In this document: piece by piece, positions 14,964 through 26,485 of the stretch
How positions within the stretch are numbered: position 1 is the stretch's first letter
How the letters are laid out: the number at the start of each line of letters is the position of its first letter
Assembly: GCA_013398015.1 (NCBI GenBank)
Contig: VZRR01011537.1
Coordinates: 331,647-395,646, forward strand
Direction of reading: 5' to 3'
DNA: 64,000 nucleotides
From: Oreocharis arfaki
Taxonomy: Eukaryota; Chordata; Aves; Passeriformes; Paramythiidae
Translations under genes and position numbers: made by a program
Notes under the pieces: model-generated
The model's database searches: none
The model's input: only the letters and a program-made list of their open reading frames with translations
What the model was told of the DNA's origin: nothing

Positions 14964-16004
14964 TTTAAGTTCTTTTAATGAGTTTCTTAAAATTTGACCT
15001 GATTTTTACTAATGAAATTATTTAGAATTGAAGTTCCTCCATTCATGTAAGAGGAACAGCAGGAGGGTGTGAATCTAAGATCTGCTCAGTGTGGGACCCT
15101 AAGTTATTATCTGTGTGGTCACAAAAGCCTACGAGCAACTGTATTTCCAATTCTCTAATGCTGATTTACATTAGTGTTTTAAATGGGAGGACGTGTGAGA
15201 AGGAGAATGTTGCATTTTCTGGGAAAAGATGCTGTCCTCTCTTTCTGTTGTTCGAGCTGTGTCCCCTTACTTCTTTTGTGCTTTCTATGTGTGACATTTA
15301 TGCCAAGTCCTTCAGATTTATCTTCTCTGAAGAACACGGCCTTGGTGGATCTTACTACACACTTGTGTCATGGGTCATAGGGTTTGAATATATGCACCCA
15401 GGAAGCTAACATAAAAAAATTAATTTATTTGTACTGTAAGGAGTTCTGCACCTCGGGGTTGTTCATCAGGATGGATGGAGCAGAGGATTCATTTCAGAAG
15501 AGAGAAGTCTTTCAATACAATTCCTACAGACACATCTCTCAAACATACGTTTGCCGAATTAACTTCCCTGAGTAAATACCAACTTCATCATCCTAATTAC
15601 ACTGCAAAATTCATATGCACTCACTCAATATTTGCAAATGATCTCCTTGCAGCAGGGTCCTTCTTTTTTTTCATTCTGAACTGCACACACACACTTTCTG
15701 GCCCATAAGAAAGTGCACACTAAAAAGAAATTTAAATACCAGCTGGCCCAAGCCTATATACATTTGAAGAGAACTGCAGTTTACTCAGCTGAATTCATTT
15801 CCCAACAGTATATTTAAGGATAGAATGCAATTTCAAGGTCTAACGGCTGATAAAGTTAATGTGCACACGGGAGAAACAAAAGGTGCTGTCGTTGCTGCAG
15901 ATGATTCCAGTGCAGATCCATTCACGTACATTCCTGTGCTGAAATGATTCTCCTCAAAACCATGACATACTCAGCCACATTCCCCAGGGAGCACAGAGAC
16001 TGCA

Positions 16005-16048
16005 GGGGGAGCCAGGAGGGGCAGTGGGGTGTGGGGAGTACTGTGGGG
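16005..16048 (+). other. G-quadruplex-prone cluster
   Basis: Five runs of four or five G occur in 44 bases (16005-16009, 16018-16021, 16026-16029, 16033-16036, 16045-16048), with spacers of 8, 4, 3 and 8. G-rich sequence continues to about 16135 with further G4-G6 runs. The opposite strand is C-rich and gives only a spurious proline-rich open frame. Confidence 0.5.
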
Positions 16049-18178
16049 AGGAAACAAGCGGGTGAAGGCACTGGCAGCCAGTGACTGGAGGACAAGGGGG
16101 CAAATGGGAGAAAAGGGGTTTTAGACTGGGGGGTCAGAGCACAGAAAACATCCTTTTGTACACAGCTAGAAGGAGCAAAGACATGAGCAGGAGCAGAGGG
16201 ATGTGAAAAGACAGGGATTAACTGCTGTATATAGCCTGTGATCCTGTTCCTGCAGTGAGGACAACCCCCAGAAGACACACGGTTCACTTGACTCAGCCTG
16301 AAAAGCCACCATCACTTGATGGCCTCGCTGCACTAGAGCTGTCCTACCTTCCAAGGGGACCAGCTGGCTCCAGTGCCAGAACCTGTCTGAAGATCAGCTT
16401 AAAAATGAAGGTCTGCTCTTTTTTTGTACTTTTCTTTCATGAGAACTCCTCACTTATGATTAAGGCTGGGAGCTGAGCAGATGTCAAGACAAAAGAAAGG
16501 CTTTATTAAAAGCATTCTCTTCAATAGAGCTGGAAAACCACGTTTTGGGCAGTTCTAGTCCAAACAATCCTCATTTTTCTAAGCTGAACGGTGAGAGCTT
16601 TCAGACACAATGGCGAAAGGAAATATCTTATCTTTGTGTATTTATCAAGAACGGGAATTTAGTCTATAAAGAGTGGTTCTTAGTAAAGAAAATAAGACCA
16701 GCATTGAAACACGAGGGAAAGCTGCACTTCAGTTTTGAAGAAGTCATAGATGTGAAGGGCCAAACCCATTCTGGGATGGGGTTAGGATACTTAAGGAGAT
16801 CCTGTTGCCTGAAGGGGAATGCAGCGCCTTAATCCCAAACCCTGATCTTCTCAGCTGAACTCTGCAGCACCTTGTCCCCTACCAGAAAGCTCTCCTGCCT
16901 TCACCATTTACCCCACTGAAGTTTTTTCCCCCTGTGAAAAAAAAATTTGGGGTGCTTACGCCCAATGGCACAGCCCATGGACAAAAAAGGCACTGTCTGG
17001 ATGCCTTCCCCAGCTCAACCTTCCGGTGTCCCCGGCAGACATCCCTGTCCCTCCCACAGCCTGCTCCCCACAGTGCTGGGGGGACCTGGTAAAGAGACAC
17101 AGATTCAGTCCCTTTTGGCAGCATGCCCAGAGCACCATGGCATGAGAGAAAATAAAGACCAGAAAGGAAGGGGCACAGCCCCTGTGTGTGAAGAGGAACC
17201 ATCCCATCGTGTGGGAGCAGCCACTGCAAAGGCACCACCACAGAGCCACCCTGTGCTGCAAGTACTCAGTGCTGAGCCTGCAACACCCCCAGCCAGGGAG
17301 CAGGGATGTATGAGTGTGTGCTGTGCTGCACATCCTCTGCATGGCTCCCCAGGGGAGAAAGTCTCTGAGACCTGTAAAGGTTGTGTCATATGTGCCCCAG
17401 GCCAGAGTGCCATAGCTGTGCAAAGAGCCTGTCAGAGCTATGAACCATCACATCAAACAAATGAATGTTAATCTCTGCTCGGAGAAGGTTTCAAATGTTG
17501 TTGCACAGGGCTGGAGGTGGCAGAGCTCCTGTTTAACCTGGGCAGAGAGCAGCCAAGGGGTGGGCTGCTGAGCAAAGGAAGCAGCAGATGCAGATTCGAC
17601 AGCAGATAAAATAACTGGACCAGCAAATTCACAGCAAATCCCTGAATGTTTTCTGTGCTGAGCCAGCTACAAAGCCTTGTGTTAAAGAAACAAATTGGAC
17701 TAAGGAAAGAGGAAAAAAAATAAACCCAGAAAGGCAATGCTAGTGATACATAAAGAAAAGCCAGGGGCTGAAACTGAAAGATTTGCTGCATGTTCACCTG
17801 AGGACCTCTCAATGGGCCTGACAGGTGGAGGTGAGCAGGAGTGCTGTCAGCAGGTGCCCTGCACCCAGCAGCACAGACAGAGCTGCCCTGGGCCAAATGG
17901 CCTGGATAGGACTGAGAGAGCCCCTTTACCCTCTCAGGGGCCCGTGGGAATATGTTGTTTCTAAGCATTTGTCTGTCCCACCAACAGCCAGAGCTTCAGC
18001 CTGGCTGCTCAGCCTCTCACAGCGTTCCCCTGCAAATCTGAGCTACCACAGCAAGGCACCAGTAGCCTGCAATGTCTGCGAACAGTACCAAAAATGGGAC
18101 CTGAGGTCTCCCTCTGAGCAGAGGGATTTGGGTAGAGGTGGTGGGACAGATGAGTTGAAGAAAAACTGGCAAAGATTC

Positions 18179-18204
18179 GTTTTGTACAGAATGTTGTACA
18201 AAAC
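18179..18204. repeat. Perfect 10-bp inverted repeat (hairpin)
   Basis: GTTTTGTACA (18179-18188) and TGTACAAAAC (18195-18204) are exact reverse complements around a 6-base spacer GAATGT. Pairing does not extend outward, so it is too short for a microRNA precursor. Confidence 0.6.
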
Positions 18205-21200
18205 AAGGGTTTTAAACCAGTTCTCCCTCTCTGCAGAAGCATTTCTCATTAATATAAAAAGGGTTGTGATTTAAATCACATTCATAGATAGGAAAGGGGA
18301 CAACTTGTTAATCCTCACTCTAAAAGGGAGGAAAAGCAATTTTGAGGGGGGAAAAAAAGGAAGTTAAGTAAGTTATAAAACAAGATAGTGGCAGCTGGTG
18401 ACAGCTTAGGACAGTCTGTCAGTTCATCCGCTCAAAATCCTCCTGTGTAATGGAGATGTCTGCACGGACACCCTGGCCTTGATGCCGCACTCAGAGCTGC
18501 AGGCTGGCTGTCTGTGCAGAGATCTTTGTTGCCTGCCTGCCTGCCATCATCCGTCCTGGTTCTCTCTGTGACAGAGGTGAAGCCCTCTGCACTGGGCAGG
18601 GTATTGCCTTATCTTTCGAGCTCTCCCTTGCACACTTCTGCCTTTGCCTTTCATAGGGTTTCTAAGTGCTACAGCCAGGTACCTAAAGAGGTAAAGCACT
18701 TATTCTCTGCTACTGAGATTGGCGATTAGGCACCGTAATACTATGAACAGTTGAACAGTCAGAGGAGACCGTCTGATTATGCCATAAAAAATGTCATTAA
18801 AATGTTGGATTTAAAAGAAAAACCCTTAGCTCTGGAAAAACTCATTAAAAAGTCATTATTAGGTAGAACTGCCATAGCAGAAGGAGGTGCATGTTTGGGT
18901 AATGGACCTTGCATATGCACAGAAGGACCTCCTGGTGATGATGCCATTATGATGCCAGATTACAGTGGCTAAACAATTTCAGTGCCAATGTATGGAGACC
19001 CCATTGAGTTACAGAAATAAAGCAAGGTTCTGCTGTGCAGATGTCCCGCTACTTATTACAAAAGTAAGAAAAGAAATAGATATACATTGCTATGGTTTTA
19101 TTCTGCGCCAGAGGTTGTCTCATAAAGTGAACCTCCCACCTTTTTCAGGGTTCCTGTGTGCCAGCTATCAGAGGGTGCTGTAAAACAGCATGCACTATCA
19201 GTACAGAGCACACACCAGCAGCACATGCTGGGCAGGACGTCTCAGTAAGGGATAATACACCTAAATACACTGAGGCATTTTTAGTCTACCGTCAGCAAAT
19301 TGGTAGGTGCATAGAAAAGAAACACATCATATTTTGCTAATAAAAACTGCTTGCTTTGAATGTTTGGTGCAGCCTCTACCCTGTCCTCATGAGGAGACAG
19401 GTACACCTGGTGCACTGCAAGGAGTCTGACTGTAGTTTGCTAGAGAGAAAAATCGCCACATTTCCTTACACTGGTCACAGTAGCTTCCATCCGTCAGGGA
19501 CCTGTAGCCAAAGAATGTGCCAAAATGTGTTAATTTTTGTTTTTAACAAAAATGTTTGTTGCACACAGTCACAGAGGTATTTAATGCGAGTAAAGCCTTT
19601 TGGTTTCCCAGCTGAACCCCGTTCAGCTGTGGAGGTTGATGGAGGGAATGGAGAAGGGGCCCTGGAGACCTGCAGTTCAAGGTCAGAATCTGAGCCAGTG
19701 TGTGATGCTTCTAGCTGTGACCCTGCTGTCTGCTCTGGAAATGATCTCATGTACATGAAGTAAAATGTCTTTGATTGAGGTGTGCAAGTGCCTGGTCTCA
19801 AAAATTCCCAAATCAGTAAAAGATAAGGTAACATAGAACCCTTTTCTTTCCTGCCCTGTGACTGACATCAGGGAGATGTGGCAGCCCTGGCACAGCAGCA
19901 GGAAGCCCAGTGTTGCATGCTATGTGCACCTGGAATTATTTTCTGGACAACATCTGCTTCCCATTAGCCTGTAACTGACAGTTTACACCTATTTTACTGA
20001 AAACCAGTAACCATACCATCATGGAATAGAGTCTAGTTAAAAAAAAAATCCACTCTCAGGACAAAAAGACTGTATCTTCCTTTGTTTTCTATTTCCATCC
20101 AGCTGCAGTCATCAGGAAAGAAAGCTCAGGCAGATTTACTGTTATACACAGAGAAACTCGTGAAGGCATCCTCCAGTTCAAAGGGATATTTTGCTACCCA
20201 TTTTCAAACCTTCTGGCATATTCATGGGAAAGGTCACCATAAACGAGTTGCTCAGTCACCTGTGTTGCAATGACCCAAATCCCTATGCCCACTGGCAGCC
20301 AAGTTGCTGCACTTCTTCAGCAAGAATTTAGGGTAAAGGACCTCACTTCTTGCTGGATTTGTCTAGGAGAATCTTCCTCTGGGCTTCAGAAGTATTTCAT
20401 GTGCTCACAGAGGTAAACATTGGCCAAGGGAGGAGCTACCAAACTGCACATGAACTGCAGGCCGTTGTTCCACTTTTAAAGATATTTCTAATATTCCAAT
20501 AATGGTGTAACTAAATATGTAATTAGAGTGGAGCCAAGTTTCTCGGAGCATAACTTTCCAATTTAGCTTTGCCCATAGCCTGAAATAGCTACATGCAGGC
20601 AAAGCACCATTGGAGGAGAAAACCTTTGCTAAGAGAGCTTGCCTGAGAACAGCCCCAACCCAGGTGGCTCAAAGGGAGGGCTGGCCTTTTGCCAGGATTT
20701 GTCCTGTTCTCTGGATTAATTCCCAGAGTAACTTTAGGAAACTTCCTGGACCTTCTGTATTAAGAAACACCTTTTGCTATAAAAGGTTAAGCCTTGAAAT
20801 ACCCACTGGGGAACAGATCTTGGAAGCAATTGGCATTACAGGCCAGTAATTGTTGGCCCAAGGAGGAAGAAGACTGAATGGCCGTAAGACATAACACCTC
20901 TCCTTGCATTTCCTTGGGCCCCTTTCTCTTCACTTACAACAAAGGAACTCACAGTGCTAAGTTAAGACGGATTACTTGGGTTTCCTCTGCAATATACAGG
21001 CTATTTAGTGAAGTGGTGAGCGAAGGTGTGAATTCAGCTGAGGTTACCAATGTGGACAAGCTGTGCTTGGATTTGCATGGAATCTACTCATCTACCACGT
21101 CTGCAGTGTGAAGCTGGTTGTGTGGACCTGACTGCTGCACCCAGGCCAAAAGTACCACTAACTTAAGTTTTTCACCCTGATTTCTTCAGGGAGGAGAGCA

Positions 21201-21702
21201 GCACTGCAGGAAGACTCTTGCTAGATTTGTTGAGACCAACTACTGTCTTTCAAAGGATTCCTCGCCAAAGGGTCTAATAACACAAAAACTCAGTTATAGC
21301 TTCAGATCCCACTGAAATATATAGCTGCATTAGCTTTGGTTGCTGTTAAATGTTAAGAAAAAATGGAGCAAATGGGAACTGCCTTAATGCCCTTAGGGGT
21401 GCAGATGTGGAATGAACATGATTAGCACATAAAGGGGACTCTAGATGCAAATGCAGGCCTGTATTTATCTGCTGTTATTGTGGAACCCTATATGCCATAT
21501 CTATACTTAAAACTGCTAATTTTAAGAATTCAGAAAATCATGCTAGGCATAAAAATATTAGGACACTGTTAGAATTAATTACATCATTGACAAAATTAAT
21601 TGGTTACATTCTACTTTGAAGATTTTGGTTAATCTCAACTCAGGTTTTTAGGGCTTTCTGTGCTATCAGGGAGAAACCTGGATAGAGCAATATAAACATG
21701 GA

Positions 21703-21755
21703 CCATAGAGCTAGGCCTGAAAGAGATACTGAGGATCATGTAGCTGACCCTTTGC
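21703..21755 (-). mobile_element. Possible ancient L3/CR1-like LINE 3' end
   Basis: CCATAGAGCTAGGCCTGAAAGAGATACTGAGGATCATGTAGCTGACCC resembles the reverse complement of an old CR1/L3 terminus (consensus idea: TAGAGCTGGAAGGGACC..GAGATCATCTAGTCCAACCC). The match is short and imperfect, and no terminal octamer repeat is left. It could be chance. Confidence 0.35.
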
Positions 21756-22387
21756 TCTGATGGTTGGATTCAGCACTCCTTAAAGCACTTCTACCAGATG
21801 GTGGTTTGGCCAGTTCTTAAATATTTCCAGATATTTTTGCAGAGATGCCATAATTGCAATTTATTCCCATTTGTGACAGAAATGATAAGTCTGAATGGAG
21901 AATGGATGGAATAGTCCAGGAAAAACAGCAGAAGAATGGCAGAGGTTAATAGCACCTTTCTTAGCAGGTCATGAGAATCCCATCTGCAAGGAGTTTCTCC
22001 AGACATTGAGACTTAAAACACAAGAAGATACCTAATACAGGGGACAGCCTAGGAACAGACTAAGAAAAGTCATCTAGAGGTGATCCCCTTAATGCAATCC
22101 AAGTTGGAGGTCAGGGTGGTGGCTGCAAGGGATGGCTCATGCAGAGACATTCCAGTAATCAGGGAAGAGAAGAAAAGCAGGTGGGGCAGTGGGCTAGGCT
22201 TGTGTACTGAGCACCTCCCACCCAGCATCACTCACATGCCCAGAGCAAGATCTGGGGGTTTGTAGCTTTTGTCACAGCAGAAAAAATAAAGCACATTTAC
22301 ATGTATGACAACTAATGACATCAAATGTATTGACAACAAATTCAGCACTAGAAGCCACTCTCCTGTGTCCACATAATCAGGTCCCTG

Positions 22388-22395
22388 TGACGTCA
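22388..22395. promoter_or_regulatory. Consensus cAMP-response element
   Basis: A perfect palindromic TGACGTCA lies in sequence with few CpGs. A single site with no promoter nearby is weak evidence of function. Confidence 0.25.
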
Positions 22396-23190
22396 AGGTA
22401 GATATACCTGCTGTGAAATGAAACTCCAGTGACACAAAACAATTATATTAGTGGCAACAGAATCTCTGGCATGTGAATATTCATCAGCAGCCACTACCCA
22501 GGAAATGAGCAGTTTAAGCAAGCTTAATTTGTCAAGAAAACCATAACCTGGGGACTAATATTTTCTTTATTCTATTATTCACATATTAAGATTATATATG
22601 GAATAGGCATGATCTTCCGTTCACACACATTATATGACTTAGCAAACAGGCTCCTGCAGTGGTCTCAACCTCCTTCTCTCAACCTTCTTCTTTGTAAAGG
22701 CATCTTTTCTAGTTTGGGGTAATTTCACTAACCTGCTGTAGAGGATGGAACTGTGGTGCTGTAAAATATCTTTGCTCCTTAGCATCAGGCACTGATCCAG
22801 TGCTCAGTGCCAAAATCACAGTGATGGGCACTTAATTTTCTACTGCTGTGAGTAAATCTAGATGTTCAGAAAAATGTTCCTAATTGCTGATTGGTTTTGC
22901 TGCATTTATGGGTTTTGTAGCTCTGCTGAAAATTAAAAGTCCAGCCTCTCAAATACAGGCACCTCCATTTTCATCAATATCAGGCTTGATGCCTGCAAGT
23001 TTACAAACTGGGGTAACAATAGACTGGAGCATAATACCTTGGTACCTCATTTACCATCACTTGGTTCCTTTAGGCCACAAGTGTCTGCATTATTAGTCCA
23101 ACAGTTTTACGGGTTTACACAGCCCTTTATGAGTTTCTAATTACTTGATTGTGCTGAACTGTTGTAGGCTGTGATATTTTGTATAACACT

Positions 23191-23230
23191 GCCTGGCTGC
23201 ACTGCTGTGAGCTTTGCAGCACAGCCAGGC
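23191..23230. repeat. GC-rich inverted repeat
   Basis: GCCTGGCTG at 23191-23199 pairs with CAGCCAGGC at 23222-23230. The stem can continue after a small bulge using CTGCTG and CAGCA. The loop is about 10-20 bases depending on how much inner pairing forms. Confidence 0.5.
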
Positions 23231-23284
23231 ACACAGCCCCAGCTTAGCAAAGCTACTTGAGCAGGTGGCTGCAGCACGAGGTCA

Positions 23285-23330
23285 TCCCTGGATGCATTCT
23301 TTCCTGGATGCACTCTTTCCAGATGCATCT
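23285..23330. repeat. Short minisatellite, 16-bp period, about three copies
   Basis: The units are TCCCTGGATGCATTCT, TTCCTGGATGCACTCT and the partial TTCCAGATGCATCT. They differ by a few substitutions. Confidence 0.65.
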
Positions 23331-24074
23331 ATCATGCCCCAGCATCCATCCATCGCCGCCTTCCTGGTGAGCCCGAAGCAGTCAGAGTAGAGACCTGGCA
23401 GCTTGCTCTGCACAGCGTGGGGGCTCAGCACAGAGGCTGTGGTGCTTCCAGGGTGCATTGTGGCCCCAGCACACACAGGCTGTGCAGGCGGGACGTGCTT
23501 TGCTCAACAGCAGGAGGACACACCCGCTGATGTGCAGCTGGGCCAGGGCAAGGAGATAGCCAGGGTGGGCAGGATGTGTCCTGGAGAAGAAGGGATCCCT
23601 GGGAAAGGTGAGTGGGATGCTACAGCCCTTGAGGGAGGGTGTCCAACCTGTCACTGTGTGCTTTCCCAGCACTGCATTGCTTTGGGAGGTACTTCTTTTT
23701 GACAGGTTGCATCAATACTGGTAACAGCTCAAGGCTATTTCTTATGTATGTAGTGCTGATCACTCCAGAACGTGTTTCACACAGTGCCCAACATGCCAAA
23801 CTCAGCACTGCATCTGTGATTGCCAATACCTTACCTTCACATGGACAGGGCAGTGGAGAGCCCAGCCCCTGAAGTGGTAGAAAAGCTGCATGGAAAGTTA
23901 CGATTTTTGAGCATTGTTTCCTTTAACCATGGAGATGACTAATAAAAGTTATTAATAAGTGTTAATGTTACTACCACTGTCTGGGAAGTGGAAGGTTGCA
24001 TCAGACCATACTGAAGCAGCATGCTGTTGCAAAAAAAGCATAAAACCAGCAGCAAACATTTCACTCAAAGGCCG

Positions 24075-24605
24075 TGTCATGGTTTGTCAGCTGCCATCCA
24101 AGCATCACCCAGCCCTCACTCAATCCCCTCCAGGGGAATGGCGGAGCAAAGAGTAAAAGTAAGAAAACACACTGGTTGAGATAAGAGAGTTTGACAGGAC
24201 AGAAAAAGAAGAAAATAATAATAATTGTAATAATAAAAAAAAATTATTAGGCTATATAAAACAATTGCTCATCCCCTGCCACCTGATGCCCAGCCAGTCC
24301 CCACGCAGTAGCCCCCAGCCAAATTTACCTGCAGTTTATATACTAAGCATGATGTCTCATGGTCTGGAATATCCTTTTGGCCAGTCTGGGGCAGCTGTCC
24401 TAGCTGTGCCTCCTCCCACCTTCTTGTGCCTCTCCAGCCTTCTCACAGGCAGGGCATGAGAAGCTGAAAAGTCTTTGGTGTAGTCTAAGCACTGCTTGGA
24501 AACAACTAGAAACATCAGTGTGTTATCAACATTATTCTCATATCCTAAACACAGCACTCTACCAGTTACTAGAAGGAAAGTTAAGTCTATCCACTCAAAA
24601 CCACG
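24075..24605 (-). mobile_element. Solo LTR of an avian ERVL-type endogenous retrovirus, minus strand
   Basis: The plus strand opens with TGTCATGGTTTG at 24075. It then shows, in the expected reverse order, an AT-rich AATAATAATA stretch (24215-24250), GCTCATCCCCTGCCACCTGA, a TATA box seen on the minus strand (plus GTTTATATACTAAGCATGA), TTTTGGCCAGTCTGGGGCAGCTGTCCTAGC and GGCAGGGCATGAGAAGCTGA. The left edge in transcript sense lies near ATTCTCATATCCTAAACACA..CTACTAG. This matches my memory of a very common avian ERVL LTR. It is about 530 bp. No internal gag/pol flanks it, so it is a solo copy. The far edge is degraded and I could not confirm a target duplication. Confidence 0.8.
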
Positions 24606-26458
24606 TTAGGCAGCCATTCATAGTGCTCTCCTGAAGACAGACAGCTGTTTTCTCGTTAAATAGGACCCAAACCCTGTAGGAGGAGCTGCAAGTAGCAGTC
24701 TCCTTATGTCTCTACACAGGAGGCTTCCCAGTTGCTGGCACTAAACCATCTCTTATTAGGTGGCCATGCTATAATTACACGTGGGTCAGAAGGCATGAAC
24801 TGACGAGTTTTGCTTGGAAACAATAATTGGGAAAAGAAGCAATAACTAAGCAGAGATGATGATTTCGGATCCATTTTGCCCTCCTGAAAAGACTTTCTAC
24901 AGATTCTTACTATCACAGGAATACAAAATCCACATCCTGAAGGGTATGCAAAAGAAATTGTAATAAGAAAGTAGGCTTAACCAGAAAAATATGTAATGAG
25001 TTCTGAATTCTCAGCTGAACACACTGGAATGGGAATGTGAGGCAGTAGTCTGAGGGCTGCTGTAACATCTGGGGAATCTGGCTCATCTCGTAGGAAAGAA
25101 AAAGTTCCCTTTTCCAGATCTTTGGGAGACGAGACACCAATTTGATCATTTGTTTTTTATTGCATTCAGTGCTGTTTCTGAACTCCTGCTAATTACATTG
25201 GCTGTGTTACTACACCTTTAAAGAAGCCCATTGTGAAATGAAGCCAGGTGTTTAAGCACTGGCCATCATGCTCTAGACTGCAAGATACTTGAGGGAGGCA
25301 GTTTTTCTTCTACATTTTCAGAACTACTGGTAGTTCAAGCAGATGCCTAACTGAATTAGATCATCAGTGACTGAGCTGCAGCCATGACACATGTTTATAA
25401 AAGTAGTGCCAAGAGGCCAGCAAGGATCAGGAAAGAGGGTCATAATGGGATTACCAACTGTTTGGCCTGACTTCCTGTGTGATGGATGCCAGTCAGTTGT
25501 TTTAGTGTACAGGCCATTTCTGGTATTTGTGCTACAGAACATAAACTTGGTCTAATGAATAACAAACAGACATGGAAATGAGACCTTCCAGGGAAAAGCT
25601 TCAGGCTGCCAAGCTTTTCACTCATGCCAGCTGCCCAAGCTCTGCACATACCAGCTGCAGACCACGTGTTCCTCTGGGGTTTCAGCATACCTACCTTGGC
25701 TTCAGAGACACAAAGAATGGAGAGTGGGTGATCATGCCAGGTGTGTAAAGCTGAGCAGTGTGATACCTCTTGTGTGACCTTGTGGAAGAAAATGTGTCCC
25801 AAATAAGTGGTGCCATCCTGAGTGTGCCACTGAGACCAAGTGCTGCAGTAGACTATATCAGGGAGAAGCCCTTTGACATTTGATACACTGCTAGAAGGTC
25901 ATGGTAAGCACATCTCTGTTCCTGGCCTAGGAGCAAAGTGGAGAAGTCCTTCAAACTCCAGGCTAAGGAGAGAACACTTCTGGAAAACTATGAGCTCTAC
26001 CATTTCTGAGACAGGTTAACTTCAGATGTGTTTTGAGAAAGTTCCCTTTCTAGACGGGACTTGCAATGCTGGGCGTAAGATCCTCTCCCCACTTTGGTAG
26101 GGAGGTAGACAAGACATCAGCAGCTCCAGAGGGAAGTGGTTGGTGTGTCTCCTTTTGCTGTGGCTGTAAAGCAATGCAGTACAGGTTGTGTCTGTGAGCT
26201 GCAGAGAGGGGTAGCAGCTGCTCAGCTGTGTGGCTCCTGGCCTGGAAACAGGTCAAGCACAACAGGGGATCAGACAGAAAAGAGCAGAGGAGACTCTCCT
26301 CCCTCACGTTTTCATAAACCCAAGGATCAGGTTCAGCCTGGGGAGAGGCTGTCTGGGGAAGGAATAACAGGAGAAAGGGAATGGGGCTGAGAGGATCAGA
26401 GATGCACTTTTCTAGGAAGGGGGGAAAAGCCATAGATGTATAAAATATAGAAAGTCGT

Positions 26459-26485
26459 GAAAAGGAGAGGAGAAAGGAGGAAAAG
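26459..26485 (+). repeat. 27-base uninterrupted purine run
   Basis: A G/A-only run lies in a broader purine-rich block (about 26250-26520). It contains AGGAGAGGAGAAAGGAGG-like sequence with triplex-forming potential. Confidence 0.5.

Larger units (their letters stand above)
13586..21702. other. Intergenic block with homeodomain-site-rich and G-rich patches
   Basis: 13586-13800 is packed with TAATTA-type motifs. 14860-14965 is an AT-rich duplicated stretch. 16000-16135 is strongly G-rich. 16850-17440 is moderately GC-rich with chance open frames on both strands (174 and 155 codons). No coding, RNA gene or repeat assignment is possible beyond these. Confidence 0.55.

Noticed and set aside
16947..17471. 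174-codon plus-strand open frame and overlapping 155-codon minus frame
   Set aside because: Both lie in a GC-richer patch where stops are rarer. They have no domain, splice or homology signal and overlap each other on opposite strands.
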